DNA of 64,000 nt from Paenibacillus zeirhizosphaerae (GCF_030705605.1 NZ_JAPCKK010000016.1:806001-870000); one strand, 5' to 3'. Counted from the stretch's first letter, positions 1 to 9,194 are shown. A program made the numbers and translations. Notes: generated from the sequence alone by a model not told the origin.

Positions 1-944
1 TCATGCTCCGCCAGCTCTTTATACATATCCGCCAGAAGAGCCGAGGCCACCCCGACCTTCGCCCCGTGAAGAATCTGCTTTCTTCCTTCCGCAATCAGCT
101 CCATTTCAATGCGGTGAGACACATGATGCTCTCCTCCGGATGCCGGGCGGGAATGATCAATAATGAGCATGGATATGCCGGAAGCAATCAGCGCATCCAT
201 CAGAATGCCCGCTCCCTCCGTGCTGCCTTGTGCGATCGCGTCCACTCCGGTGACGCAAGCCTCCAGCGCTTCCTCGGTAATACGACTGCCGAGCGAGCAA
301 AAGGGCTCATGCCCCAAATCCCTCGACACATGCCAATCGGCCAGCGAGGTATATTTGCCCAGCATGTCGCCAAAGCCGGCCGCCGTCATATTTTGCGGAG
401 CCGCTGCCAGCACGGACAAATCGGCAAAGATGGCTTCCGGCGGCACAGCCTGAAACGTCTGCTTGGTCCCATCCACAATCAGCGGCGCTCCTGCGGAGGT
501 AAAGCCGTCTACGGAAGCAGCCGTCGGTATGGAAATGAAGGGACGCCCCATTTTATAACAGACAAAACGGACAAGATCGTGGATCGTGCCGGAGCCAACA
601 GCCAGCACTGCTCTACTGGCATCCGCGACATCAAGCAGCACCTTCACAATATAGGACTCATCTGCAACGACATCCCCAACGCTGTTCCCTTGAAGCCGTA
701 TTTCATCAGCCTGCAGTCCTGCTGTGCGCAGATCGCTCAACACCCGTTCGCCGGCTGCCTTGAAGGTTGGATCATCATTAACGACCGTAACATGGCCGTA
801 GCCTTTGCGCTGCAGGTATGGAGCAACCTCACTCAGGGCACCATCATGCATGTGAATCTGCATGTCCACCACACGATGCGGGTTTCCGCAGGGACACTGT
901 CTCGCTTCTTCATTCCACTGCTGGATGCGTTCGTTCAAATTCAT
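1..944 (-). CDS. egsA: sn-glycerol-1-phosphate dehydrogenase (EgsA/AraM), 3' end cut by window
   Basis: This gene reads leftward and runs off position 1, so about 314 N-terminal residues are visible. The translation holds family landmarks: a glycine-rich NAD site (GSGTIHDLVRF), PTAASVDGFTSAGAP, and a His-rich metal region (HSRPASGGEHHVSH). The family reduces dihydroxyacetone phosphate to sn-glycerol-1-phosphate with NAD(P)H and a divalent metal; in Bacillus it is araM of the arabinose operon. I chose the ATG at 944 because GGAGG lies 9 nt upstream; an ATG at 950 is also possible but sits only 3 nt from that site. Whether ara genes follow cannot be seen. Upstream DNA (1011-1082) has weak cre-like and AraR-like motifs. 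Confidence 0.88.
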   Translation of the reverse strand, partial: MNLNERIQQWNEEARQCPCGNPHRVVDMQIHMHDGALSEVAPYLQRKGYGHVTVVNDDPTFKAAGERVLSDLRTAGLQADEIRLQGNSVGDVVADESYIVKVLLDVADASRAVLAVGSGTIHDLVRFVCYKMGRPFISIPTAASVDGFTSAGAPLIVDGTKQTFQAVPPEAIFADLSVLAAAPQNMTAAGFGDMLGKYTSLADWHVSRDLGHEPFCSLGSRITEEALEACVTGVDAIAQGSTEGAGILMDALIASGISMLIIDHSRPASGGEHHVSHRIEMELIAEGRKQILHGAKVGVASALLADMYKELAEH

Positions 945-1010
945 CGCCATACTCCTCCCGGTCTGGAATATTTCACACAAGAATGTAAATAATGATTAGC
1001 ATGAACAGTA

Positions 1011-1082
1011 AATCAAACGCTTTCTTAATCTAATTGTACGCACATGTACCCATAAAAGTCTACTGCATATCACACATGTACG
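1011..1082. promoter_or_regulatory. possible catabolite/AraR-like control region upstream of egsA
   Basis: The 175-bp space between egsA and the small ORF at 1120 holds ATCAAACGCTTTCT (1011-1024), an imperfect match to the cre consensus (11 of 14). It also holds ATTGTACGCACAT (1033-1045), close to a B. subtilis AraR half palindrome, and CATGTACG (1075-1082). None is a perfect site; the assignment rests on the egsA/araM link to arabinose operons. Confidence 0.28.
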
Positions 1083-1119
1083 ATCCATTAATTTTGAATA
1101 TATTTGGAGGAAGTATAAC

Positions 1120-1332
1120 ATGAAAATAGCCAAAGATACGGCCTGCGCCCTTGGGTGGCTCGCCGGCACTACGATAGGCACCGGCATTGCCTTTCTGCTC
1201 CAATGGCAGTCCTATGACGCAGTCTGGTCGGTAGCGATCGGCGGGACCTCGGGGACTATCATAGCACTCGTGTACCGTTTCTTCATGCGCCGCGCACAGT
1301 GGCATGGAACTCAAAAAAACAGCCCTCAATAA
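1120..1332 (+). CDS. small two-helix membrane protein, unknown function
   Basis: A 70-residue ORF preceded by GGAGG (1107-1111) 8 nt before its ATG, so it is probably translated. It has two hydrophobic stretches (about residues 8-26 and 33-53) and a basic C-terminus (RFFMRRAQWHG), which suggests a two-span inner-membrane protein. It is divergent from egsA. The stop codon lies inside the hairpin that terminates the convergent acetyltransferase gene, an economical overlap. I do not recognise a family. Confidence 0.6.
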   Translation: MKIAKDTACALGWLAGTTIGTGIAFLLQWQSYDAVWSVAIGGTSGTIIALVYRFFMRRAQWHGTQKNSPQ

Positions 1333-1344
1333 TTTTTGAGGGCT
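1313..1344 (-). terminator. intrinsic terminator of the GNAT gene
   Basis: A 9-bp perfect stem (1321-1329 with 1336-1344, AGCCCTCAA/TTGAGGGCT) is followed on the minus strand by a run of seven T (1313-1319). It lies 17 bp beyond the stop of the gene at 1362. Confidence 0.85.
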
Positions 1345-1361
1345 GAGGGCTGTTGGCCATA

Positions 1362-1910
1362 TTAGTCCAGAAAATCGACAACGCTGCACAGCCAGACCAT
1401 ATGTGCGGTATCTGGTCCCCAATAGTCCTTCACGACGACGTAAGGCTCCCCAAATTTTTTCGTCCATTTTGCCTGTGCGCTTTTATAGCCGCTGTCCAGA
1501 CAGAATTGTTCAATTCCCCGTTCGTGAAGATACGTGACCACTTCTCTAATCAAAGCCGAGGCAATTCCCTGGCCCTGATCGTCCGGCAGTACGTATAAAC
1601 TGCCCAATTCCCCTACTTGCTCCAATTGATTGCCTGTGCAGGCTTTAATATCCTCGCCCGACGGTCCAAAGGAAACGGTACCAACCACAACCCCCTCCCG
1701 CTTGGCAAGCCAAAAACAGGTTTCCGGCTCATCTCTGTCCATAGCGCTGCGGAACGTATTTATTTTGTATTCGATCTCTGCCCGCATGTCATCTGTCAAA
1801 TGTCCAATCCCGTCCTGTTCGAAAGCGTTGGGGATCGCCGTTTCAAACACATGGCAGACCTGCTCGAGGTCGGATGGGCTGAACTGAGTGATGGTAAGGC
1901 CGTTCATCAT
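1362..1910 (-). CDS. GNAT family N-acetyltransferase
   Basis: A 182-residue GNAT-fold protein. The acetyl-CoA pyrophosphate loop is visible as QGQGIASAL after the LGSLYVLPDD strand, and VVGTVSFGP fits the preceding core strand. The family transfers acetyl from acetyl-CoA to an amine; the substrate cannot be read from sequence. The frame is open to 1994, but I start at the ATG at 1910, which has AAAGGAA 7-8 nt upstream; the extra N-terminal residues look non-native. It is a single gene with its own terminator at 1313-1344. Confidence 0.82.
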   Translation of the reverse strand: MMNGLTITQFSPSDLEQVCHVFETAIPNAFEQDGIGHLTDDMRAEIEYKINTFRSAMDRDEPETCFWLAKREGVVVGTVSFGPSGEDIKACTGNQLEQVGELGSLYVLPDDQGQGIASALIREVVTYLHERGIEQFCLDSGYKSAQAKWTKKFGEPYVVVKDYWGPDTAHMVWLCSVVDFLD

Positions 1911-2057
1911 TTTTTGTTCCTTTCGATGTAAAATGGATGGAGGCAGCATGATTTTCTTAAGATTATAGCATGCTTTAACCAACAAAATCTGCACCGGTAT
2001 TGTCGGCTCAATCCCTGTTCAGTTTGATACGATACGAATCGAAAGGAGGGCGTGAAT

Positions 2058-2948
2058 TTGGATGCATTAAAGCAGGTCAACCTCGCTATGAGTTATATTG
2101 AAGCCAATTTGGCCGGAGAAATCGATTTCAGGGAAGCTGCAAGGCTGGCCTGCTGCTCGGAATATCATTTCAAGCGGATGTTCTCATTCCTGTCCGGCCT
2201 GTCACTCAGTGAATATATCCGCCACAGAAGACTTACTTTGGCAGCACTTGAGCTTCAGAGTCTGCAGCATATAAAAGTTATTGACCTCGCCGTCAAATAC
2301 GGGTACGATTCGCCGGATTCATTCACAAGGGCTTTCCAGGCATTACATGGCATTACTCCATCGGAGGCACGAAAGAAGGGTGCTGCTTTAAAGGCATTTC
2401 CGCCCATGACCTTTCAACTGACGATTAAGGGAGGCAGCAAAATGGACTATCGAATTGTAGAGAAGGAAGCTTTTCAAATTGCCGGGATCAAAAAACAAAT
2501 CACTTTAATTTATGAAGGCGTAAATCCGCAGATGGATGAGATGTGGGCCAGCCTGACGGAAAATGATTACGCTGAGCTGAAGCGTCTGTCCAATGTGGAG
2601 CCGACGGGTATACTATGCGCCTCTGCCAATTTCACCGAAGGCCGGGCCGAAGGAACGATGCTGGACCAGTACATTGGGGTTGCCACCTCGGAAGCCGTAC
2701 CACAGCGTTGGGAGGTATTGAACGTTCCGGCAGGCACATGGGCTGTGTTTACAGCCATCGGACCATTTCCACAGGCACTCCAGGATGTTTGGGCCAGAAT
2801 TTATGCCGAATGGTTCCCAACCTCCGGGTATGAAATCACAGGAGGGCCGGAAATATTATGGAATGAGAGCAAGGATACCAGCAGCCCGAACTATAAAAGC
2901 GAAATTTGGATTCCGGTAAGAAAATCGCTCCGCGATTCTTCCAGCTAA
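2058..2948 (+). CDS. AraC-family regulator with GyrI-like effector domain
   Basis: The first 100 or so residues form an AraC double helix-turn-helix ([18 protein letters not shown] and the [25 protein letters not shown] signature). From about residue 125 ([20 protein letters not shown]) to the end there is a GyrI/Rob-type small-molecule-binding domain, ending with the typical EIWIPV strand. Such proteins bind hydrophobic or cationic compounds and activate detoxification genes. Start: AAGGAGG at 2043-2049 is 2 nt from a GTG at 2052 but 8 nt from an in-frame TTG at 2058, so I prefer TTG. It is a lone gene; the divergent GNAT gene is a possible target. Confidence 0.85.
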   Translation: MDALKQVNLAMSYIEANLAGEIDFREAARLACCSEYHFKRMFSFLSGLSLSEYIRHRRLTLAALELQSLQHIKVIDLAVKYGYDSPDSFTRAFQALHGITPSEARKKGAALKAFPPMTFQLTIKGGSKMDYRIVEKEAFQIAGIKKQITLIYEGVNPQMDEMWASLTENDYAELKRLSNVEPTGILCASANFTEGRAEGTMLDQYIGVATSEAVPQRWEVLNVPAGTWAVFTAIGPFPQALQDVWARIYAEWFPTSGYEITGGPEILWNESKDTSSPNYKSEIWIPVRKSLRDSSS

Positions 2949-2951
2949 GAT

Positions 2952-2995
2952 AAAATCTGCGCAAGCCTTGGATCAAAAGGCATTGCGCAGATTTT
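2952..2995. terminator. bidirectional terminator between convergent genes
   Basis: A 13-bp perfect stem (2952-2964 with 2983-2995, AAAATCTGCGCAA/TTGCGCAGATTTT) extends inward by 5 bp (GCCTT/AAGGC). It lies between the AraC gene and the serine hydrolase, which converge on it. Confidence 0.85.
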
Positions 2996-3013
2996 CTGTT
3001 GGTTTAATAATAC

Positions 3014-4960
3014 TTACGAGAAGGTGTAGAAATTATACGTGTATAAAAAGAAAGTGAAAATGAGATAAGCAAGGGTCACAAGCACTAGGCAGGTTTTTTG
3101 GAAAAAGCTAATCCCCTGTTTCCTCCATCCTTTAGCAGCATAGAAAATGAGCGTTATAAAGGCTGCTCCCAGCACCCAATTCAAGATGATGTTCCAGTGA
3201 AAGCTGGACATCGGCTGAAAGGGATCTCCCGCCAATTTCATAACTGCAATGACCAAATTGACCATTCCAAGCAGTCCACCAACGGAAATCAGCAGGATGC
3301 TTTTGTGCAGACCAGACTGCCGGGTTTGCTCTCCCCTTCTTCTTCTGCCGGCGTTTTTCACCCAGCCAACAATGCCGATCGTTAGTCCAATTACAAACAA
3401 AATCAAGCACGTTCCTACCAGAATATAGCTAAAAAGAGCGGTTTGCAGGAATGAAATAGGCAGCTGGTCGGCAATCACGCCATACGACATTTGATGGACC
3501 TTCCCATTATCGTCGGTCAGGAAATAAAGACGACCTATATTCACATCTGCAAAATCCATAGGCGTTTTCGCGGAATCGGCCCGCTCAAAGAAATACGGGG
3601 CTGTTTCTACATAATCTGCGCTAATATTCAAATAAGGAATTTGAAGCGTAATTCCTCCTTTATCGTTAGCAGTAATCAGCGTATCCGTATCTGAGATGAC
3701 GGAAGTGACTTTTAACAGACTTGAGGCTGCTTCACGTGCAGAGCGATATTTGCCTGCCACCTCTTCGCCATGATTCAACGTTAAGTCGGATGACGGGGAT
3801 GTAAAGGTATCTCCGACGAGCAATTCAACCAGCTCGGTTCTCGCGCCGGACATTTCGCTGCCTGCATTGGTCAGGATGCTGATGCCGAAGTTTTCCTCCG
3901 GTACGATGGACAACAGGGCAGAGAATGCATCGGTATTGCCTCCATGCTCCAGCACACGATGATTTCCCGCGAATACCTCCCAAAATCCATGCGCATTCCC
4001 CGGAAGTTCGGGGGTGTGGCCAAACGATCTTTCGTGCATCCATGCCAGCGTTTCCTTCTTGGAGAAAAGCGAACCGCCCGAAGTGCCGTCGCTATTCATT
4101 TGGGCTATCATGAAATGCGCCATATTTTCCGCAGTAATGTTTAATGAACCAGCCGGCATATCATTGATGAAGAAATCTGGACGAGCCAACCATTCTTCAC
4201 CCTGTTTCAAGTAGCCGACGGCTTTGTTCTCCTTGACATCAGGTATGAGATCATATCGCTGTGTGAAATAAGCCTTCTTCATGTCCAGTGGCTCGAATAT
4301 ATGCTTCTCGATATAGGCATCAAAGGGCATCCCGGACACACGCTCCACAATATAACCGGCCAGGTTGGTTCCGTAATTGGAATAAGCGATGATTTTGCCC
4401 GGAGGGTAAATCTGATCCGGCTGATTTTGCGGTGAAATATGCTCTGCTAAAGGCCGGAGTCTGGCTGGATCATCCACCAGCAGATTCTCCAGCCGCTCCT
4501 CAAATCCGGCCGTATGGCTCATCAAGTGATTAAGCGTAATCGGCTCTTTAAACGAGAGCTTAAGAAAATTTTCCGGCAGGTATTCTCGTATATCTGCGTC
4601 CAGATCTAGCTTGCCTTGTTCCACTAGCTGCATGACCGCCGTCCAGGTGAACAATTTGGACACCGAGCCTGCTTCCATATAGGTTGTGTCTGCGTTCATC
4701 GGTATCTGCTTAGCCACATCGGCATAACCATACCCTTTAGTGAAGATAATCTTTCCATCCTTCACAATCGAAACCGCTGCGCCGGGCGTGCTTGTGCCGA
4801 TGTGCTTTTCCATAATCTCATCCACCTTGTCTTCCAGCCCGGAAACGGGCATTCCGGAAGGTGTGACCGGAACGGATGCAGGCGCCGCATGGGCTTGAAG
4901 CGGACCCAGGACCAATATCACTCCTGCCAATAACATCATTAGCATGTTTTTTACTCTCAT
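3014..4960 (-). CDS. secreted/membrane serine hydrolase, beta-lactamase class C-like (PBP4*/FmtA type)
   Basis: A 648-residue protein with a signal peptide (residues 1-25, cut near AHA-A). The beta-lactamase/D-peptidase domain carries the SxxK nucleophile motif (S99-V-S-K102), a YSN motif (SNYGTNLAGY region) and HGGN in place of the KTG triad. The last 160 residues contain four hydrophobic segments, so the C-terminus is membrane embedded and the catalytic domain probably faces outward. Such proteins hydrolyse or transfer D-alanyl esters or peptides; the substrate is unknown. Start: GAGAGG is 9 nt before the ATG at 4960 and 3 nt from the in-frame TTG at 4966. It is monocistronic. Confidence 0.85.
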   Translation of the reverse strand: MRVKNMLMMLLAGVILVLGPLQAHAAPASVPVTPSGMPVSGLEDKVDEIMEKHIGTSTPGAAVSIVKDGKIIFTKGYGYADVAKQIPMNADTTYMEAGSVSKLFTWTAVMQLVEQGKLDLDADIREYLPENFLKLSFKEPITLNHLMSHTAGFEERLENLLVDDPARLRPLAEHISPQNQPDQIYPPGKIIAYSNYGTNLAGYIVERVSGMPFDAYIEKHIFEPLDMKKAYFTQRYDLIPDVKENKAVGYLKQGEEWLARPDFFINDMPAGSLNITAENMAHFMIAQMNSDGTSGGSLFSKKETLAWMHERSFGHTPELPGNAHGFWEVFAGNHRVLEHGGNTDAFSALLSIVPEENFGISILTNAGSEMSGARTELVELLVGDTFTSPSSDLTLNHGEEVAGKYRSAREAASSLLKVTSVISDTDTLITANDKGGITLQIPYLNISADYVETAPYFFERADSAKTPMDFADVNIGRLYFLTDDNGKVHQMSYGVIADQLPISFLQTALFSYILVGTCLILFVIGLTIGIVGWVKNAGRRRRGEQTRQSGLHKSILLISVGGLLGMVNLVIAVMKLAGDPFQPMSSFHWNIILNWVLGAAFITLIFYAAKGWRKQGISFFQKTCLVLVTLAYLIFTFFLYTYNFYTFS

Positions 4961-5104
4961 TATCAAAGACCTCTCTTCTGCTTGAATATAGTTTGATCCT
5001 CCTCTTGTTCAGGACGTTTTTAGAATACCAGGCTAATTTTTCTTTTCTCTCTCTTATTCCTTACTTTTCTCTTACTTCGACGCAACCCGTACACGATACA
5101 CAAA

Positions 5105-5155
5105 AAATCCCCTCAGACCACTGTGTTCAATTCACAGTTTGCCATGAGGGGATTT
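5105..5155 (-). terminator. terminator of the ArsR/SRPBCC operon
   Basis: An 11-bp stem (5105-5115 with 5145-5155, AAATCCCCTCA/TGAGGGGATTT) with a nested CTGTG/CACAG stem. On the minus strand it runs into a T tract (5102-5107). Confidence 0.75.
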
Positions 5156-5162
5156 CTTAAAA

Positions 5163-5200
5163 GGACCTCGATCTCCACTATACAGTGGAATTTGAGGTCC
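5163..5200. repeat. second nested hairpin in the 4961-5267 intergenic gap
   Basis: Outer arms GGACCTC/GAGGTCC (5163-5169, 5194-5200) and inner arms CCACT/AGTGG (5175-5179, 5184-5188) form a cruciform-like hairpin with no T run. Apart from this and the terminator at 5105-5155 I see nothing else in the 300-bp gap. Confidence 0.6.
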
Positions 5201-5267
5201 ATTCGTATTGTAAATTGAGATATTCCCATGTCATGCGAACACTTCTGGGACAGCCCCTTATACAATG

Positions 5268-5780
5268 TTATTGAGCGGATGCCATATACTCGGCGAGGCG
5301 ATCCCATGTTTCCGTAAAGCCTTGCTGCATGCCCATGTCGATGACCGTTTTAACCGCATCGGCAGATGCATACAGTGCCCGGTTAACAACCTTCGTTTTG
5401 CCGTCTTGCTCGATAAAGGTCAAGGTGACTTCCGTAGCAGGCATGTCGTCCGCGGTGTTGCCTTCGGCATCCGAGAAGTAGTCGCTATACACGATTTTCT
5501 CCCCCTGCACGATCTCATGGTACAATGCCTTGCCCCACGCCTCAACTCCGAAAAAATCCCCCTGATTTTGATCCATACATTTCATACAGTAGTGCCATAC
5601 GCCGCCCGGACGAAAATCAATATTACATACCGTCAGCTCCCAACCGCGTGGACCCCACCAGTGCTTCAAATGCTCGGCCTCGGTGAACGCCTTGAATACC
5701 AGCTCACGCGGTGCGTCAAACGTGCGCTCCGCAAATACTTCCTGTCCTTCTGTCCTGAAAATCATTGAATTCGTCATCAT
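5268..5780 (-). CDS. SRPBCC/AHSA1-domain protein
   Basis: A 170-residue START-like (Activator of Hsp90 ATPase homologue 1) domain protein, recognised by RTFDAPRELVFKAFTEAEHLKHWWGPRGW and the C-terminal helix GMQQGFTETWDRLAEYM. The fold binds hydrophobic ligands; function in bacteria is mostly unknown. The gene sits 21 nt after an ArsR regulator, the standard ArsR-SRPBCC two-gene operon, so ligand-responsive control is likely. GGAGG lies 5 nt from the ATG at 5780 and 8 nt from a second ATG at 5777; either may be used. Confidence 0.85.
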   Translation of the reverse strand: MMTNSMIFRTEGQEVFAERTFDAPRELVFKAFTEAEHLKHWWGPRGWELTVCNIDFRPGGVWHYCMKCMDQNQGDFFGVEAWGKALYHEIVQGEKIVYSDYFSDAEGNTADDMPATEVTLTFIEQDGKTKVVNRALYASADAVKTVIDMGMQQGFTETWDRLAEYMASAQ

Positions 5781-5801
5781 CGTTTCCTCCCTGAAATAGA
5801 G

Positions 5802-6134
5802 TTATTCCTTCGATTGTTTATCCTCGGCTTGCAGCTTTTGCAAATACCGATCCAAGGCATCAAAGCGTTCCTGCCAGAGTGCTCTATACGTTTCAAGCCA
5901 CTCGTTCAACTCCTGAAACGGCTCCTGCCGGAGTCTGTAAATCCTGCGGTTCGCGACTACCTGCACCTCGACAAGACCGGCTTCCAGCAAGACACGCAGA
6001 TGCTTGGAGGCTTGGGGCTGACGAATTCCCACTCGTTCGGCAATTTCCCCTACGGTCAACGGACCGTAACGCAGCAGTTCTACAATATGCAGCCGGTTTG
6101 GTTCAGCCAGCGCACTAAAGGTCGTTGTATCCAT
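5802..6134 (-). CDS. ArsR-family transcriptional regulator
   Basis: A 110-residue winged helix protein with the ArsR signature (ALAEPNRLHIVELLRYGPLTVGEIAERVGIRQPQASKHLRVLLEAGLVEV). There is no CxC metal motif, so it is not an obvious metal sensor; the group that pairs with SRPBCC proteins usually lacks one. The frame opens at 6164 but AAGGAA 8 nt upstream supports the ATG at 6134. It is probably autoregulatory through the palindrome at 6216-6237. Confidence 0.87.
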   Translation of the reverse strand: MDTTTFSALAEPNRLHIVELLRYGPLTVGEIAERVGIRQPQASKHLRVLLEAGLVEVQVVANRRIYRLRQEPFQELNEWLETYRALWQERFDALDRYLQKLQAEDKQSKE

Positions 6135-6215
6135 ACCATTGTTCCTTTCCGTATCTGGGTCCAATCCACCTCATTTCGTCGGCTGTATATCATATTCACA
6201 ATATACCATATAAAG

Positions 6216-6237
6216 AATATTCCTGTAAAGGAATATT
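6216..6237. promoter_or_regulatory. candidate ArsR operator
   Basis: A perfect inverted repeat AATATTCC-N6-GGAATATT about 82 bp upstream of the ArsR start, in an AT-rich stretch suited to a promoter. It could instead act as a weak terminator for the histidine kinase gene ending at 6280, though no T run follows. Confidence 0.5.
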
Positions 6238-6279
6238 GATATTGTTTTAATGTGCCTTCAATCAACCTCTTTCACTTAT

Positions 6280-7686
6280 TTAGGAGTCGGTGAGCTGCTT
6301 CAAGGCACCTTTCGGTAATATGCCCACTTCTTTATGAAGGAGCTTTCCATGTTTGAAGTTGAGTGTGGCAGGTATGCAGCCGGTCAGCATCGCTCCCCCC
6401 TCCGCATGGTTGCCTGCGGTAAGCTCGCCTCCATGACGCCTGATAATTCTTTGCGAAATCGCCAGCCCCAATCCGCTGCCACCGGTGGAACGATTCCTGG
6501 ATGCTTCTCCCCGGTATAAAGGCTCGAACACCCGCTGCAGCTCTTCTGCCGAGAAACCCGGCCCTGTATCACGTATCGTAAGCTTTACTTGGTCGTTCTC
6601 TGCATCACATTGAACCACAATTTCACCATTGGGAGGAGTATGCCTTACCGCATTATCCAACAGGTTGCTGATGGCACGCTCCAACAGGTGCATGTCCCCG
6701 CTAATGAAGCAGCCGTCTGCGGCATGGTTCGAGATCGAGATGTGCTTTTGCCGGGCCAGCGGGCTTAAACTGTCCATCGACTTCTGCAGGATGAGTTTAA
6801 AATCAACCGTTTTTTTGTTAAGTTCCGTCTCCAGATATTCCATCTTGGTAAATGTGAAAAGGTCCTCCACCAGCCGGTCCAATTGCGTCGATTTTTCCTT
6901 GCATACCGTCACATATTTTGCTATTTTCTCCGGGGATTGAGCAATGCCTCGCTCCAAGCCATCCAAATAACCACGCAAGGCGAACAACGGAGTCCGTAAA
7001 TCATGCGCGACTGCCCCGATCACGAAGCGGCGTTCTTCCTCCAATTCCGCCTGCTTCTGAAAAGCTGTTTGCAGCCCCTTCACCATCACTTCGAATCCGT
7101 CGCGCACAGCAGAGATTTCAGTGATATGGGACCGGGGCAGCTCCGCATCCCAATTTCCCGCCGCGATTTGTCTGGCTGCAAAGCTCATCCTCTCAAGCGG
7201 CTTCAGCAGGAACCTGCGCATTTCCATACCAACGATAAGAAAAGCCAATAAGAACCCGGCCAGCATCGAAATCATCAGAACCGCATTGGGTGGCTTTGGC
7301 AAATAAATGACGACCCTCCCCAACAACCGGCCATCGTCGATGACAGAGAACTGCTCGGTTGACGATAAAGCGGCACGACGCTCCGGGTTAGAGCGGTAGA
7401 TGACCTGATCTGACGCAGTTCGAATCGTCACATCCATTTTTGTTTGCTGTAACTCTTTATGCAATTGATTTTGCCAATTCGCATCCTGCCATTTGCCCGC
7501 GCCCGTTTCGATCAAATGTATGATCCCGGTCAGTTGTCCTTGCAGATGCGCATCCAGCGGACGGTCTTCTGTGATTCTGAACGTTTGGGTTTCCATGAAA
7601 TGAGCGGTAAGATAGAAGATCCACGGCACCAGCAGTACGAAGAAAAAGCACAGCAAAGTAAATGTGCGAATGCGAAGTGTTTTCAT
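6280..7686 (-). CDS. sensor histidine kinase (HAMP, HisKA, HATPase)
   Basis: 468 residues with two membrane spans (about 8-30 and 135-156) around a 105-residue extracytoplasmic sensor, a HAMP linker (LKPLERMSFAARQIAAGNW), an H box with phospho-acceptor H228 (AVAHDLRTPLFALRGYL), an N box (NLLDNAVRHTPPNGEI), and G boxes DTGPGFS and GGSGLGLAIS. All catalytic motifs look intact. It starts 1 nt after the stop of the response regulator, with GAGGGAGG inside the upstream gene, so the two are translated as a pair. No target gene is evident nearby. Confidence 0.92.
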   Translation of the reverse strand: MKTLRIRTFTLLCFFFVLLVPWIFYLTAHFMETQTFRITEDRPLDAHLQGQLTGIIHLIETGAGKWQDANWQNQLHKELQQTKMDVTIRTASDQVIYRSNPERRAALSSTEQFSVIDDGRLLGRVVIYLPKPPNAVLMISMLAGFLLAFLIVGMEMRRFLLKPLERMSFAARQIAAGNWDAELPRSHITEISAVRDGFEVMVKGLQTAFQKQAELEEERRFVIGAVAHDLRTPLFALRGYLDGLERGIAQSPEKIAKYVTVCKEKSTQLDRLVEDLFTFTKMEYLETELNKKTVDFKLILQKSMDSLSPLARQKHISISNHAADGCFISGDMHLLERAISNLLDNAVRHTPPNGEIVVQCDAENDQVKLTIRDTGPGFSAEELQRVFEPLYRGEASRNRSTGGSGLGLAISQRIIRRHGGELTAGNHAEGGAMLTGCIPATLNFKHGKLLHKEVGILPKGALKQLTDS

Positions 7687-7687
7687 A

Positions 7688-8374
7688 TTATCCTCCCTCG
7701 AAACGATAGCCTACTCCCCATACGTTGACCAGGTATTGTGGATGGTTCGGATCGGATTCGATTTTTTCGCGCAGCCGGCCAAGATGCACCCGGATTGTAT
7801 GCCTGTCGCCCACCCCGTCCCAAAATTTATCAAGCAACTGTTCATACGTAAACACATGTCTGGGATGCTCGGCAAATAACTGCAGCAGTTCATACTCCTT
7901 CGGTGTCAGTACGACATTTTTTCCATCCACGGTCACTTCTCTTGTGGACAGATTCAGCTTGATGCGACCAAAATCCAAAACCCTGGCATGCAATTGCCGC
8001 TGCGAAGCGGAACGCCGCAATACAGCCTTGACTCTGGCTACAATTTCGCCGGGTGAGGCCGTTTTGACGATATAATCGTCACCGCCAAGCGTCAGCCCAC
8101 GAATTTTGTCCACATCATCGCTGCGGGCGCTCAAGAAAAGGACTGGAACGCTGCTTTCCGCCCGAATCCGGCGGCATAACTCAAACCCGTTCTGTCCTGG
8201 CATCATGATGTCAAGAATAATGCAGTGTATGGAATGCTGTTCAAACACTTCCCACGCCTGCGCTGCATCACAGGCCGTGATCACGTGATAATTTTCGAAC
8301 TCCAAAAAATCTCTCAATAGCTCGGATATACTTTGGTCATCGTCTACAACCAGTATTGTCGTTGCTTCGCTCAT
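7688..8374 (-). CDS. OmpR/PhoB-family response regulator
   Basis: A 228-residue regulator: receiver domain (acidic pocket D11-D13, phospho-acceptor D55 in ILDIMMPG) and C-terminal winged helix (TPKEYELLQLFAEHP, HIRVHLGRLREKIE, VWGVGYRF). The conserved Lys104 is present, but the Pro that usually follows is Thr (VKTASPGE), a variant that may change loop dynamics. AAGGTGG lies 7 nt before the ATG at 8374; the ATG at 8380 touches the ribosome site and is less likely. It is the first gene of the pair with the kinase. Confidence 0.92.
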   Translation of the reverse strand: MSEATTILVVDDDQSISELLRDFLEFENYHVITACDAAQAWEVFEQHSIHCIILDIMMPGQNGFELCRRIRAESSVPVLFLSARSDDVDKIRGLTLGGDDYIVKTASPGEIVARVKAVLRRSASQRQLHARVLDFGRIKLNLSTREVTVDGKNVVLTPKEYELLQLFAEHPRHVFTYEQLLDKFWDGVGDRHTIRVHLGRLREKIESDPNHPQYLVNVWGVGYRFEGG

Positions 8375-8552
8375 GAACATCCCACCTTCGGATTCCAGTG
8401 TAACATTTCTGCCGCAAGCAGCTAACGCAGCCCCTGTTTTGTGATGAAATGTTTATTGTTTTGTGACTTTTTTGCAGCTTCGTTTGAGATATTCGTTGGT
8501 TACAATTCTTCATGTGGGCACAGACTATGGGGCTGCGGGGGTTTTGAATCTC

Positions 8553-9194
8553 ATGAGGAAACCAAGAACATTATTCAGACTTTTGACCGTGATCAGCGTG
8601 CTGTTCATCGTTTACGCATTGGTGAAAAATTATATGATCGATCCCGGGGCCGCAGGGTTTTTAAGCCGTAAAACCGGACTAAGACGCGAGCTTAATCTCC
8701 CTGTCTGGCTGAACGCAATGTATGTTCATGTTGCATTTGCATGTATTGCCATGGCGTCAGGGCTGCTCAATTTTTCCAATCGAATCTTTGAAAAAAGCCG
8801 CCGCTTTCATCGCAGCAACGGTTACGTTTACATTGTGTCCGTACTGGTTGTCGTGCTGACGTCCGGATACATGGCGCCTTACGCCACCGGGGGAAGAATC
8901 AGCAGTATCGGCTTTAATTTGATCAATATGATATGGCCGTTTATAACCGTTATGGCGCTTGTGCAAATCAAAAAGAAACGTATGATCCGGCACCGGAACT
9001 GGATGATCCGCAGTTACGCCTTTTGCTTTACGAATATGTTTATTCATCTCATCACCACCCTTTTTCATCAGGGGTTCGGCCTTGTTTACGCTACCAGCTA
9101 TACCATCGGTGTTTACGGCTCCATTGTGCTGCTGCTGGTCATTCCTGAAATCGTTATTAGAACAATCGGTCAATCCGGTGAAAAGATCGCTTAA
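8553..9194 (+). CDS. DUF2306 family membrane protein
   Basis: About 213 residues with five or six hydrophobic segments. The DUF2306 landmarks HVAFACIAMASGLLNF, FHRSNGYVYIVSV and MIRHRNWMIRSYAF are present; the conserved histidines suggest a bound cofactor, but the function is not established. The frame is open from 8463, yet residues before the ATG at 8553 (MRKPRTLFRLL) look unlike a membrane N-terminus. The ribosome site (GCGGGGG, about 12 nt away) is poor, so the start is uncertain. It is divergent from the two-component genes. Confidence 0.75.
   Translation: MRKPRTLFRLLTVISVLFIVYALVKNYMIDPGAAGFLSRKTGLRRELNLPVWLNAMYVHVAFACIAMASGLLNFSNRIFEKSRRFHRSNGYVYIVSVLVVVLTSGYMAPYATGGRISSIGFNLINMIWPFITVMALVQIKKKRMIRHRNWMIRSYAFCFTNMFIHLITTLFHQGFGLVYATSYTIGVYGSIVLLLVIPEIVIRTIGQSGEKIA

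Noticed and set aside
3-992. Long plus-strand open frame
   Set aside because: It is the reverse-strand shadow of egsA; the minus-strand translation has clear family motifs and a ribosome site.
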